Shown: positions 9,046 through 21,490, numbered from the stretch's first letter. The stretch is DNA of 64,000 nucleotides from Valencia hispanica (GCA_963556495.2 OY747723.1:16717501-16781500); one strand, 5' to 3'. Made by a program: numbers and translations. Notes: a model not told the origin generated them from the sequence alone.

Positions 9046-12000
9046 AAAACCATAACGAAAATAAGTTGAAAAGCGATTTTATATCACACTCTCCATCCAA
9101 TCTGATTTAGCATTAGCAAATAATTTAGGTGTCTAGATGTGCATAGATGTACCTCGGTTTACTCCAATTACGCACTTCTTTGTGTTGATCTATCACTCCT
9201 TCCATTACCATCTAATGCAAATGCATAGATGTTTATAACATAGCGTTTGCATGAACCGGTGGGATATTGTTGGGACTGCAGAAGATTTACCATGGATGGA
9301 GACTGTTTTGAAGCCCAGACTAGCTGTTAGAGCTAAGACTGATCTATGTCTTGTTAAAGAGACAATCCAGTAGGTAAGACATTTAGTGGCCTTAGCCAGC
9401 CTATTAACAACTACTGACTTTAAAAGCAGTCAAGCTAACCCTTTATTGTCCTGCTGTTGTATTTGGTTGTGAAATCCCCCCTCAGAGAGCACCTGCTACA
9501 ATGGAAATGCTAATTATTTGCACATGTAAACTGGAACTTTAGGGATCCAACATCAGACAACACTCTGGCCTGAAACATGAGTCAATACTCTTGGTTTTCA
9601 CGCGACAAGATCCCCACCGTGAATCCTCATTTGCACTTTTTTTTTTTCTCTCCACACGAACATTTCTGCAGTGTACCCATCTGTTGTCTGGATCAGTGAA
9701 GCCAGGTGTGCTTGTACTCGTTTGTTTTCTCCTTTTATTTGGAATGAAATTGTGTTATTAATGCTAATTTGCACAGTGAAGTTGGCCACAGCCAGAGAGT
9801 TTGCTCTCCCAGCAATCCGAAACACACACATATGAGCATGGTGAATGGACCTGAGCATCATGGTGGGGATCATTTACGAGGGGGGGACTGGTTGCTCAAT
9901 ATTTCCTAAGTGGCGGGTATCTTGTCCTGGATGGCAGCTTTTATCACACTTCTCGTATAAACTCACCCCTGGCGAAGTTGGGCTACAGCTCAGGTGCGCC
10001 TGGTTTTATAGGCCTCTTGACTATAAAATTCACCAGTTAATGTTCTAGTTTAGGTTTAAGAGGACTTTATTTCTTTTTACATCAAAAATACATGATTACA
10101 GATATCCTTAAATAAATTAATCAGTTCAACCCGAATAGCACATCCACAACTTGGATTTGCCTCATTATCGGACCGTAGACTCCTTGAAACATAAAGACAA
10201 TGGCCTCAATGAATAGGACAAATTGTATGAATGCTAACCAATTACTTCTTTTCAACAATGTAATTCCTTGGAGACCCTTAGCTCTCTTCCCTCTACAGCG
10301 AATTGTTAGCGTACGCAGGAGTGGTGACTGGAAATCGATGCTTATGCTTGTTCTGGGTTGCCGTTTCCACCTGTATGTGTGGTGTCTTTAATTTCCCCCT
10401 ACTAAATGACAAGCGGAATGTTGTGTCATTTGTACTTCAATATTTTTAAAACAGCAGATTGATTATCTGTATAAAGAAGTAAAAGTTGTGAGAGAAAAAA
10501 AGAAACCGTTTAGCTAGAGAAACTGTCAAATAATGTTCTGTAAGTTCTCAACGGATACCCCTGCTGCCACTTCATGTTTGTTACAATAAGCCCTCAGGAT
10601 CTTATGGATTGATTTGTTTCAGGAACTTTATACTAGACTAGATGGCTCCCACCCTCTGAGCCAGAGGTTGCTATCTAAAGCTGAAATATCTTGCCTTTGG
10701 AGTGTAAATGAGAGCAGATTTTGGTTTCAAAAGGTGAATATCACCTTTGCTTTCTTTCTATTGCCCTTTTTTAGAAGGACAAATAGAAGACAAGCACTTT
10801 ATTATGTACACCTCATTTTTTATGAGTTTGTTTTTTATGTATTGTCATTTCATGCACATCCTGACTGGATTAATTTCACTGCACTTTGATGATGATTGAT
10901 TTTCTGTAACTGGTAATTGTTCATTTATGTACTATTGCAACTCATTTTAATACACTTTTGCCATTTTCTTTTGAATACGTTGCCATGTTATTTATGTTAG
11001 TGGATAAGGCTGAATGTTACTGGAAGCGAAGTTGTAAAACTTGTTGGAATAAAATCAAATCTTCCTTAAATGCCTCTTTTAGATTGCCAGATTAATTAGG
11101 CAATGAACAAAACTAGCACGTTTTTCCTTTGATTGACTCTAAGCAGCCTTTGGCAGGTAAAAGTCTGAAAAAGATGATTTTTTTCGCTACCTGTTTGTTA
11201 CATGCAGACAGTATGTCATTCTTACAGATAAACATGAACATCATCTCCAAACGGTCTTAATTTGATTGGAGCTTGAAATACATTTAAAACATTAATGCTA
11301 ACAAAAATTGAGTAAGATAAAAAATATTAATATTGTTTACATTACCTACTTGCCATATTTTAAAATGAAATTAATTCCTCACATTGGCAAGATTTTGATA
11401 ATTAATTTTTTGACCTTGGCAGAAAAAGTTTTTGCGACCGAGGTCCTTCTGATTGATGGATATCCACTGTAAATGCTAATAAATTCAGTTTTTATATCCT
11501 CGAACACATGTTGAAATAATTTAAAATCAGTTATTCAAAGTTGCATTCTATTGATACTGATTTAGTAATAAATTGGTTAAAAAAGGAAACATGAAAACAT
11601 AAGGTTGTCATGTTTCATATGACAGCTTATAGCATCTCGACAATATACCCTCAACAACAAAAACATGTTCTCTTTAAAATTTAGTTCAGAATAACAATGC
11701 CTTCTGAATTCATGTAATACCTTTAATATTCCAACACTACTAATAGCAAGACTTTGCAAACTTCGAAATACATAGCACACTGATAGGCGTTCACATCCTC
11801 TTTACCTGCGGCATAGAAATCAAGATATAGTGGCAGACACAGCATCTCTTGGAGCCATAGTGCTCACTGCATCACTCAAGGTCGTGACCTGTCACACATA
11901 CCACAGCCGACCCGCCAACAAAACACATGCAAATTCATGCGCTCTCCCTCAGAGAAGGCACTTGCATATGGATCCACATGCACATGCAGACCATCATCAC

Positions 12001-12930
12001 TTCGCTGCTCATCTCTGTTCCCCCCACGCTGTCCGGTTTGGTCCAGGTTGGTCGCCTGGAGAGAGGAGGCAGGCCGAAGCTGTCCGCTCCACTTACTGTC
12101 ATTGTCGGGCAGCAAACCTAAAGGGCCGAGCTCAACCTCCCTTCCTCTAACCTGTCTCAGCAGGGCCTGATTGATCCAGCCTGGCACCAGAGAGGCCAGT
12201 GGAATGGGGAAGGGGGAAACTGCAACCCTCTGCAGATTTGGATCCACACTGGGGTCACATTGCTGAACAAGTGGATACCAATGGATTGATGGATGTGCTA
12301 GGATTTGGGAAATGTAACAATTATTACCATCTGATCGCTCTCGCCGCCTCTCTTTCTCTTTGAGGGCTGATGCATGGCAGGCACAAGGCAAGCTCAAACA
12401 GAGCCACATCTCTATGAAAACAAAGGATTGCTGCTAAGGACTTTCATATCTAATCATGTAGTTAGTCTTAATTTTCCACCTAGTTAAACATTTATCAAGT
12501 CATTCCACAAAGCATAAGGATTGCTGATGTAAAAAAAACTAAAAATCAAGACGTAGGCAGAAATGTGACATTTGCTAAACAGTGAATATTAAGCAACCAT
12601 TTTGGCTTTTAAAACTTAAATATGAAGGGTTTTTTCCTGATATGTTTGCCCATTGGCTTTGAATTTCACTAACCTCCTCCTTCGTGGGTCTCATTAGATC
12701 TGGCAGCAGCGACTGCTGCGTGTCCAAGTGATACTCAAGTTGTATCACTCAACAGGAACTGACAGCCAGGCATAAATTGAGTACAAAGGTTACTTTTAGT
12801 GAGTACTAATACTGAAAACTGTTAAGTAATGATTTTACAAATAACTATCTTGGCAATAAGTTTATAACAAGACAGAACATTGAGCTTAATGTTTTATCCT
12901 AACTGGGACCATTGAGGCCTTTCTCAAAGA
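9046..12930. other. Long stretch without a recognised gene
   Basis: Mostly AT-rich unique sequence. The minus-strand 177-codon frame at 11876-12409 lies in a GC-richer block (about 11960-12400) but has no known domain, and overlapping frames are open on the plus strand, so composition explains it. No repeat family or RNA gene recognised. Confidence 0.45.
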
Positions 12931-13056
12931 CATCCATCCATCTATTATCTATACCGTCTGTCCTATCCTGGGTTGCGGGGGGTCTGGTGCCTTTTTCCAG
13001 TAATGATCGGGCAAGAGAAAGGGTACATCCCGGACAGGTCAGCAGTGCATCGCGGT
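12931..13056 (-). repeat. SINE tail fragment
   Basis: Starts with CATCCATCCATC and continues through a GGGTTGCGGGGGG and GGTGCCT block to the CCGGACAGGT block, matching the 3' half of the SINE copies at 59134-59513 and 60187-60557. The tRNA-like head is missing. Confidence 0.75.
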
Positions 13057-13117
13057 ACTCGAAGAAAACCAACAGTAAATATCCGACTGATGAGCCCTCA
13101 TACAATGTATTTATATA

Positions 13118-13222
13118 ATGGTGTAGAAAATAAGTATTTGGTCAATAACAAAGTTTCACCTCAATACTATGTAATGTAACCTTGGTTGCAATGACAGAGG
13201 TCAAACGTTTCCTGTAAGTCTT
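13118..13222. mobile_element. Tc1-like terminal fragment
   Basis: The stretch from GTGTAGAAAATAAGTATTTGG to GACAGAGGTCAAACGTTT resembles the end and subterminal part of a further Tc1-type family. It stops abruptly where the Harbinger-like element begins, which suggests truncation by that insertion. Assigned from memory of the family. Confidence 0.5.
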
Positions 13223-13223
13223 T

Positions 13224-13905
13224 ACGAGGGCCCTCATTTATCAAACGTCCATGGAAACTGTCCTAAGTTTTATCCTACGTATGAAGTTTAGAATGTTTGT
13301 ACCCACAGTCAAAATCCGGATTCATCAAATGTGCGGAGGCCAGTCGTACACATGTTCCTCTGCAATCAACTGTTGATAAACTGTTGATAAATCCCACATG
13401 TGCGTCCCACATTTGCCATATTTAAAACCAAACTCAAAGTGTGGCTTAAAGCAAACCAGTCTTGTGACCATGAAGTGACTGTTCTTCTTTTACTTTTCTT
13501 ATAGTTATTAATATCTGTCACATTGCATGGTATAATTGTTGTGTTTTTGTAATCTGCCTAGGGACTACGGATATAAATTAGCCCTGTGGCTATAATCCGG
13601 CATGTTCACATCTGTTTTTGTTGTTTCAATGCAGATGTTTATTAATGTGCATTTTCCCCAATGGATAAATAAATTTGGTACCTAGGTTCTCGTGCCCGTT
13701 CAGTCATTTTCATCTACAAACGCCCTCAATTAACCATGTTTGGTCACACCACATCCTCTAACACATATCATAAATCCTTTCGTTTTTCCCAAAACTACTG
13801 TAATGGCCAATAATGAATTTCAGTGAAACCGAGATCATGGTGAAACATAAGTGGGGCAAAAAAACAAAAAGTCATGATGAACAAACCTTTTGAAAATTGT
13901 CATAG
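13224..13905 (+). mobile_element. PIF/Harbinger-like non-autonomous element
   Basis: Begins GGGCCCTCATTTATCAAA and, apart from the 13404-13677 insertion, is collinear with the reverse complement of 55441-55857. At about 13814-13843 the plus strand reads MNFSETEIMV, like the start of the Myb/SANT-type protein encoded by PIF/Harbinger elements and NAIF1-like genes. The frame decays soon after. No matching right terminal repeat was found, so the right end is approximate. Confidence 0.55.
13404..13677. mobile_element. Insertion inside the Harbinger-like element
   Basis: Absent from the paralogous copy at 55441-55857, where the flanking sequences are contiguous. It ends with CAATGGATAAATAAATTTGG, like a LINE or SINE 3' tail, and contains GGGACTACGGATATAAATTAG, a phrase typical of fish retroposon tails. 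The family was not identified. Confidence 0.5.
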
Positions 13906-13974
13906 TTAACGCAAATTCATTTTAACACCAATAATCTTTGCCCTCTGTTATCAGCGGTTCCTCTGCTTCATAAA

Positions 13975-13990
13975 CCCCCCCCCCCCCCCC
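13975..13990. repeat. Poly-C tract
   Basis: Sixteen consecutive C. Confidence 0.95.
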
Positions 13991-14036
13991 TTCTCCATCG
14001 CGCAGCAATTATATTTGTGCAGCAGACATAAGAAAA

Positions 14037-15390
14037 GTGTCAAAGCATCATTTCATTTGTTGTTATTCGTTTTTGCGGAAATACTTAACTTCTGTTGACT
14101 CGGGCAGTTCTTCTGTTTTGGTTCTTTTAGACCTTACTGCAGCTTTTGATACTGTTGATCATGGGATCCTTCTGCATCGTTTGGAGCAATGTGTTAGTAT
14201 CAGGTGCACTGTCTTAAACTGGTTCCAGTCTTACTTGGCAGGCGGATTTTATTCTGTTCTACTTGACCAGTTTACCTCATCGGAAGCCCCCCTTAATTGT
14301 GGGGTCACACAGTGATCTATCTTAGGTCCGCTGCTGTTTTCCCTGTAAATGTTGCCACTAGGGTCTACTTTTAGGAAACATGATATTTCCGACCAGTGCT
14401 TTGCCAATGAGGTTCAGATCTATCTCCCCTTGAGATCTGAGGGTGACTGTATCAAATTGTTAAACTGTCTTAAAGACTTCAAAGCTTGGACGGCATCAAA
14501 TTTCTTAAATCTAAACAAATCAGAAACTGAGATAATTTTATTTGGTAAACCTGAGCTTTTAAATGGTGTTGACAGTGCTCATGGTTCACGAACCTCCTAT
14601 ACTCGTTCTCATGCCAAAAACCTTGCAGTATGGATTTATAACTCATTTAAATTAGAACAACAGATAAGCTCTGTTGTTAAGAGTGTCTTTTTTCCATTTG
14701 AGGCTGCTTGGTAATGTTAAGCCATACCTGCCTGAAAAGGTCATCCATCTCCTTATCATGCCTCGGCTTGGTTACTGTAATTCCCCTTACTTTGGACTAC
14801 CACAATCATCTCTTCATCGTTTACAGCTTGAAAACGCAACAGCTTGTTTGTTGACGGATAGTAGACAGCATGAGCATGTTACCCCACAATTACGATTGTC
14901 CATGCTCCTTTGCATTGGCTGTCGATTAGTTATAGAATCCAGTTCAAAGGGTTATTACTTGTTTTTAATGCTTTAAGTAGCCCGGCTCCTTCTTATTTGT
15001 CTGAGGTGTTGCACCATCATGTTCCAGCTAGGACTTTAAGGTCATCCACTCTGTTCTTACTGCAGGTTACAATATCAAGGTGTAGATATAAGATGTAGAT
15101 GTAGCTATTTCAGTAGCTGCTCCTAAATTGTGGAACGGGTTTCCGCTCCATATTCGTGTACATTATAAGTTGTTACTTAAGACTCATTATTTTTCATTGG
15201 TTTTTAACTAAGATGTCTTCTTTTATTATCTATTTGTGATATGAATTGAGATTTTTAATGTTTTTAACAACAACTATAGTTTTTTTAATTATTATTAATT
15301 CTTTTTTTTATTAGTTGCACAGCACTTTGGGGAATCAGGTTGAATTAAATTTGCTTTATAAATACATTGGAATTGAATTGAATTTGAAAA
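14037..15390 (+). mobile_element. 5'-truncated L2-clade LINE
   Basis: Reverse-transcriptase fragment of an L2-type non-LTR retrotransposon. The first frame (14037-14315) carries LLDLTAAFDTVDH, which holds the first catalytic aspartate region, then LNWFQSYL and CGVTQ. It is closed by a stop just before SILGPLLFSL. The next frame (14349-14714) continues, but the polymerase YADD position reads FANE, so the active site is lost. Later frames carry the C-terminal blocks, with LHRLQ, HWLS..YRIQFKGLLL and APSYLSE. The 3' end (15318-15385) has GCACAGCACTTTGGGG, then GCTTTATAAATA and an AATTG-type tail, as in fish L2 elements. The endonuclease domain is missing. It is a dead copy. Confidence 0.85.
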
Positions 15391-15740
15391 AAAAAAAATA
15401 AATCAGTAAAATGTTTCCTGAACATTACTGTTTGGTTCTATCAACTTAGGGGTAACCAATCAAAAAATAATACTGCCTGTGAGAAAGTGACTGAGGCAGT
15501 AAATGAGGTTGGAGCAGTCGAGAGGTTCCTGTGGGAAAGAAAGGAAAAAATGGTTAGGTATCAAACTGAATACCATAAAACATCCCTCAGCACACAGCTG
15601 GGACACATTTTCTACCGTGATTCACAGATAACTACAGAGCTGACCTAATTTGACATGCGTTGGTTAGTGTTATTAAAGACACTGCTTTGGCTGGCATCAG
15701 TGCGCATGGAGATAGCAAGAAACTTCTTCAACGATAAAGA
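15391..15740. other. No gene recognised
   Basis: Unique-looking AT-rich sequence between the LINE and the next Tc1 remnant. Confidence 0.5.
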
Positions 15741-16490
15741 GGACCATCTATTTTCCACAGTAGTTTGCAAACATTTTATTTATGATTGTAACAACATCCT
15801 TTTAAAATGAAGCTCTTGATGCAACAAGTAAAAAAACCCCAAGGAGAGCTGTCTCGTTAGCAGAAAAGCAGCTCCAAAGCATTATATTATCACCCTCATG
15901 CTTCACAGTGGGCATGGTGTACAAGGGATATAATTCAGCATTCTTCGCCCTCCAAACACGGCGAGTGGCATTTATACCAAAGAGTTCTATTTTGGTCTCA
16001 TCTGACCACATGACATTCTCCCAATCCTCCTCTGTATCATTCAGATGGACTCTGGTAACCTTCAGAAGGGCCTAGACATGTGCTGGCTTAAACAGAGGGA
16101 CCTTTCAAGCGCTGCAGGATTTTAATCCATGATGACGTAGTGTGTTACAAGTAGTAACCTTTGTTATTTTGGTCCTAGCTCTCTTCAGGTCATTAACTAA
16201 TTTCCCCCTTGTAGTTCGTTTCCTCACCGTACTCAACATCATGTGTACCTGAGGTGAGATCTTGCATGGAGCCTGAGGTTGAGGGAGATTGTCAGTGATT
16301 TTGTATTTATTCCATTTTCTAATAATTGCTCCAACAGACGATCTTTTTTCACCAAGCTACTTGCCTATTGTAGATTGACTCATCCCATTCTTGTGCAGGT
16401 GTACAGTCTTGTCCCTTGTGTCATTGGACAGCTCTATGGTCTTGGGCATGGTGGAGATTGGACTCTGACTGTTTGATAGCTGTCTTTTAT
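15741..16490 (-). mobile_element. Degenerate Tc1-like transposon
   Basis: The minus-strand frame at 15802-16011 reads MWSDETKIELFGINATRRVW and then TMPTVKHEGDNIMLW, the first catalytic block of a Tc1 transposase lineage distinct from the intact gene at 7363-8382. Sequence to about 16450 corresponds to the N-terminal DNA-binding part, with frameshifts. Catalytic D243 and E278 equivalents are absent. Confidence 0.8.
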
Positions 16491-17004
16491 ATAGATAATG
16501 AGTTCAGACAGTTGCTACTAATTCAGGTAAGAAGTGGAGGATAGAAGAGCTTCTTTAAGAAGTAACAGGTCTGCGAGAGCCAGAATTCTTGCTTGTTTGT
16601 AGGTGCTAAATCATTATTTTCTGTAACATTATAAAAATGCATTATTTAGAAATCATACAATGTGATTTCCTGGATTTCTTTTTTTTGCATCCTGTCTCTC
16701 ACAGCTAAAGTACCCGGGATGAAAATTATAGACCTCTCTCATCTTTTTAAGTGGGACAACTTGCACAATGGGTGGCTTAATTTTTTTTTTCCCACTGTAA
16801 AAAAATAAACCAATAGGTAAAATGTCTTTAAATATGAATGTGCTGTACACAAGTGTTTAATTATATACAACATGGACTTTAAAAGCATTCGGAAATTATT
16901 CAAACAGAAGGGTGGCTATTATGGTTGAGAGCCTTGACCTTTGACCGTTTGACTGAAGCTGATGACTGAATATCCAAACTTCTAACTGAAATACCTTTAC
17001 CATA
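16491..17004. other. No gene recognised
   Basis: AT-rich sequence, no open frame of note. Confidence 0.5.
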
Positions 17005-17243
17005 CCTTAGAGCAGGGGTCCCCAAAGTCGGTCCTCAAGGGCCTGTATCCTGCATGTTTTAGGTCTTTCCCTGGTTTAACACAGCTGATTCAAATGGTCC
17101 AACTACCTCCTCAGCATGTCAAAGTTCTGCAGATGTCTTCTAATGTCCCATCATTTGGTTCAGCTGTGTTGAACCAGGGAAAGAACTAAAACATGCAGGA
17201 TACCGGCCCTTGAGGACCGACTTTGGGGACCCCTGCCTTAGAG
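17005..17243. mobile_element. Palindromic hAT-type MITE with 8-bp target duplication
   Basis: The element itself is 17013-17235 (223 bp). It begins CAGGGGTCCCCAAAGTCGG and ends CCGACTTTGGGGACCCCTG, a perfect terminal inverted repeat. The two arms stay largely complementary through the CTGCATG and CCCTGGTT blocks, giving a near-palindrome. The flanks are CCTTAGAG at 17005-17012 and 17236-17243, an exact 8-bp duplication as made by hAT transposases. It has no coding capacity and would need a transposase from elsewhere. Confidence 0.93.
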
Positions 17244-17584
17244 GCTATAAAGTTGCTGAGAGATTAACTAATGTGGTCCCATCAAACTAAGAAAAATTTT
17301 CTTCATTGCAAATATGTCCTTTTGAAACAGCTACCTGATGTTACCTCATGTAACATCTTCAGCTGGAAGATATTGCAAACATGTTATTATAGTTTTATAT
17401 CAGGTTGACCTTCTTTAAATTGAGCCATGTTATCTTGTCTTATGAAGCAGCATGTGCTGCACTTGCGGCAGGATCAGAAGTGTTGAGCAAGATGCAAAAA
17501 TGCTTAATCTTCATCTCACTGTTCTGAGTTACCTCAGGTACAATTGTTGATAGTAACTTCCCAACTGACTAGTGATGGGAATCA
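17244..17584. other. No gene recognised
   Basis: Unique-looking sequence without notable frames. Confidence 0.5.
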
Positions 17585-17650
17585 TGCAAAGCACCTTGAA
17601 TTACCCTGTTGTTGAACGTGTGCTATGCAAATAAAATTGCCTTGTCTTCC
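17585..17650 (+). repeat. LINE/SINE 3' tail
   Basis: AAGCACCTTGAATTACC and GTGCTATGCAAATAAAATTG match, in the opposite orientation, the tail at 55888-55941. This is the short 3' end typical of fish non-LTR retroposons. Confidence 0.6.
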
Positions 17651-19084
17651 CTAGTGTCTTTATGGGACAGAAATACCTGGTAATTGTGACAAATGCTCAC
17701 ATTTCCTATTTAGTTTTCATTATTGGGTAAATTTACCCATGTTACCCAGTTATTTGCTGTCTTCCTGTGGTGGAAGTTTCAATGAGTCAAACTGAAGATG
17801 GCAGGTGTATATCGAAAAATTGACTCACTAGATGTGAGGGACCACATGACCCCACCTGCTCACTGCGGTAGCCTGCAGCCAACATCCACCCATCCAAACA
17901 TCTTGGGACATTCTGAAGAGTTGTTGCTGGATTTAACTTTAACAGAGAGACTGAGTGCAGCTCCAGATGGTGAGTTCACCTCTGACACCCAAATGGCCAG
18001 AGTTGCTCGAGGGTCCTCTGTAATGAGAAAGGGACTTGCTGAGGTGTCCAATTCAGTAAGAGGTCTTCACCATTAAAACTCACAATACTTTGGAGTAAAC
18101 TGAGGCCAACCCAGAAGCAGGATAATCCCAAAAACTGTACACCTGCCGTAGTGCCGCAACATACTTTACTTGACAAATGTTTTGAAAAATACACAGGTTA
18201 AAAGTCTGTAGCCTGATGTTTGTTTCCCGAGTGATTGATGAGCACCTTCTCATTTCTTATACTGTCCTAGGCTGAAAAGAACCTCTATGAAAACCCAAAC
18301 GAGAATCAGGGAGAAGGAACAACAGTACATCATTAGCACACTGTTGCCCAGGAAACATGTATTGTTAAAAGTAGTACATCTACAGCTGTTGCATCCAGTA
18401 GACCTGGAGAAAAAAAGTAATACTTTTCTGGGAACCAAATGTGGCAATCTTGGCTGAACAAAAGGTGAGACTAGTAGCAGAATAGAAGGAATACAGATTG
18501 TTTCAGAAGGCATAACTTAAAGCATATATTCCTGGCTATTGCAAAATCCTTGATCTAGCTTTAAATAAAAGACCTATCTTTGTGTCTGTATCTACCCCAG
18601 ATCTTTTCCATCTTCACTAGCAGTCTTCACTGAATAACTTGTGAGCTATCGCGCTGTTGAAGCTGTTTTGTTCATGGCTTTTCAGTTGAACACTGTGCTG
18701 GTCAAAAATGAGCACATCAGTTCGCTCACAGCGTTTCTGTGAGCTCAAACTGACACAAACCGCTGAAACCACTGCCAGATCCATGAATCATAAAATTGGA
18801 GTCATGGTGTGTGGGTAATGAGCAAACATGAGAGGGGAATATAGGATGACCGCCATTACAGCCCATATGAGTTGGTTACTGTGTAGAGACATTTTGAGGC
18901 GTGACGGGTGGGTGGACACAGAAACCACTGATACCAACCTCAATATCTGCAACTATTAGGCAATGAAAAACTGCAACAGTTCACCTCTAGTAAATAGTTA
19001 CCAAAATCTATGGTGTTCATCTACTGAAAGCAGAAGCATTAAGAGGGCAATACACCATAAGGTTTCTCCAAAATGATTGGTTAT
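17651..19084. other. No gene recognised
   Basis: A plus-strand 92-codon frame at 17798-18076 and overlapping minus-strand frames have no known motif. No repeat recognised. Confidence 0.45.
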
Positions 19085-19690
19085 AACTTTGCTATACTTG
19101 CTAAAGTATTCAAACCCCTTTTTCACACCATTAAAACCACAAACGTCCATGTGTTTTAATGGAATTTTACATGATAAACAACACAAAGTGATGTTTGGCT
19201 TTATAGTGAAGGGTAAATGAGACATGTTTTTACTTTTTTCTTTATATATAATACATTGGAATCTGTGATTCCATTTTTAATGAGTTCAGACGAAAGTGTC
19301 TTGAACGTTGATGTTTAGAAACCCTTTTCCCCAAATTAAAATAAGTTGCTGTTGCCTCTTTTTTTTGCTAAAGACATCCTGAAAATGTATATTTGGAGAA
19401 CAGTTCATGATTGGGGCAGTTGTACGCCCTTTATATTTGGAAAAATAACTATTGCCATGATTAAATGTTCCACTGTATCTGAAAAATGTGGCATGCATTT
19501 GTATTCAGCCCCTTTTACTCTGATACCGCTAAATACAATCAACTGCAACCAGCTGGATTCAGTAGTCAGTAAATCTCACTTTCTCAGGAGTGACTATACA
19601 GCTTGTTAGATGAAAAGATTGATGGAGCTAATTAAGGCCAATCCTCGAAGAAAACCTGCAAGAGGCCAAAATTGTGTTATCAAATAAAAT
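19085..19690 (+). mobile_element. Tc1-like terminal region remnant
   Basis: 19087-19200 resembles a Tc1 terminal repeat (AAAGTATTCAAACCCCTTTTT, then ACCACAAACGTCCATGTG), and 19485-19560 the inner part (GTATTCAGCCCCTTTTACTC). About 200 bp in between do not fit. No transposase frame survives. Confidence 0.55.
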
Positions 19691-21265
19691 CCTATTGCTG
19701 TACATTGAAGGTTGTTAAACAACAAAATGAGAAAAAGCTTAAGGAACATATATATTTTAGCAAGGAACAGTACTTTCTGAATAATTTACACATTAGAAAT
19801 AGGAATGATTATGCGGCCATTTCCCTAGGGGTTTAGTGTTTGCTGGTTTGGGTAATTGCAGAAGTGGAAACAGGTGTGTTCGAACTGGAGCAGAATCCCA
19901 CCTGTGGCAAACAATTTCACAATCAAGGCTTCTTCAGATACTCAGCCACACTGTTTCCTCTCTGCCAGCCTGAAGGTTCTGCTACTGCCAGTTTCTGCAT
20001 TTCAAACCAAACTGTTCTGCCTCTTTATGGTCTCTTCCCATGCTCATTCTTCGCTGTAGGCTTGTCTGCTTTGGCCTGTCATCTCCATTGCACGACTGCC
20101 TCTTCGGAACCCTTTTTCTAAAACACTCTTGTTTGTCAGCCCAGTAACTCAGCTCCTGGCCAGTCCCCCTAGCTGATGTCCAATCCCCATCTTTGGAGCT
20201 GTGTTTTTCCTTCTCTTGAGCCTCTCATTTTATCACCAAAACTGACTTCTAAACATATAACTGTCAGCTGTAATGCAGGCTTTTAACAAATCACCTGTTT
20301 TCCGGCCAACAACAAGTTAGATGCATGCATTTGCCCAAACAACAATCCGCCCTGAAAACCTTTCCCCAGGAAATTCTGAGAAGCAACGCACTTCTGAGAA
20401 AAAAAACCATCTGCTAAACTCATGCTCCACTAGCTTCCTTGTCTTTAGTGTATTCCACATCGTACTTTATGTTGTATTATGAATGGGTGTGAATGATGAT
20501 TTTTACAGTATTTAACCTTGTGTGAATCTTAGTGTAATTAACAAAAATAGGTGTCATCACAGTGACGCACTTGAGCTTTTTATTAACCCTGGCGCTAGGG
20601 AAATGATGCACCCATGAAAATCTAGTGTGTGCTAAATCTTTGATGACATGCTTGGTTGTATCCCCTTCGTAGGGTAGCTGAATCATAAATAAAACATGAT
20701 GTTGCTGCATATGGATTGTTAACACCCTGCAAGCGCGCACACACATACACAGACGCTGTAATTAGACACTTGTCAAATGTGCTGTGCACCGCAACGCGGT
20801 CTTCTTCGTGTTCCCACACACCCACATGCTTTGAGAAGGGGAGATTCAACTCTGCATCAATAGACAAGGCAAATTATTTGCACAAACATAAAAAAAGTGA
20901 CAGAGCTATGGGAAAGAAGAGAAAGTTAAGTGTATAGACACATGGTTAAGAACTACATTGTGAGTTGTTTAATTTAACAAAATTTTCTTTGACAGTGCTT
21001 TTAAATCAAATGAATGACTCACTATCAGTCTGTGAAAGCATCTGCTGCTGTTTTCCTCTATTAGGCTAGTAATGGTAATAATGGAAACCTGAGATGAAAT
21101 CCTACAAAATAATGATGAACACAAATATGTTAATTGCTTGTACGCTGTGATTATAAAAAAAGCATTTACCCCCTTTCACATTTCTTATGCTTTCTTCTTC
21201 GTTTTCTCCTCATTAGAATGTTTCAAATCATCGAATTTAAATTTCAGACAAAGATTAGGACATGT
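19691..21265. other. No gene recognised
   Basis: Unique-looking sequence. The frames at 19840-20121 and 20477-20867 show no recognisable domain. Confidence 0.45.
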
Positions 21266-21490
21266 TCCATTCAATTAATTTTATTTATGTAGCGCCAATT
21301 CATAACAGATGTCATCTCGAGGCACTTTACAAGAAAAGTCATTTCAATTCAATTATACATACATTTCAATCATTTTTAAAGTTTCTGTTTAAGGAATACC
21401 AGCCGATTGTGTCGAGTCACTGATTTGCAGCATTCACTCCTCCTGAACAAACATATAGTGACAGTAGATAGTTGCCTGCATTGTCTTGTT
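21266..21490 (-). repeat. LINE 3' region, L2-like tail family
   Basis: Same family as 55089-55440. Read on the minus strand it ends in TTGGCGCTACATAAATAAAA followed by AATTG-like repeats. It serves as an uninterrupted paralogue of the site where the LTR element at 52360 inserted. Confidence 0.65.

Noticed and set aside
11876..12409. A 177-codon minus-strand open frame as a gene
   Set aside because: It lies in GC-richer DNA where several plus-strand frames are also open, shows no domain or splice context, and has many charged and Cys/His residues without a pattern.
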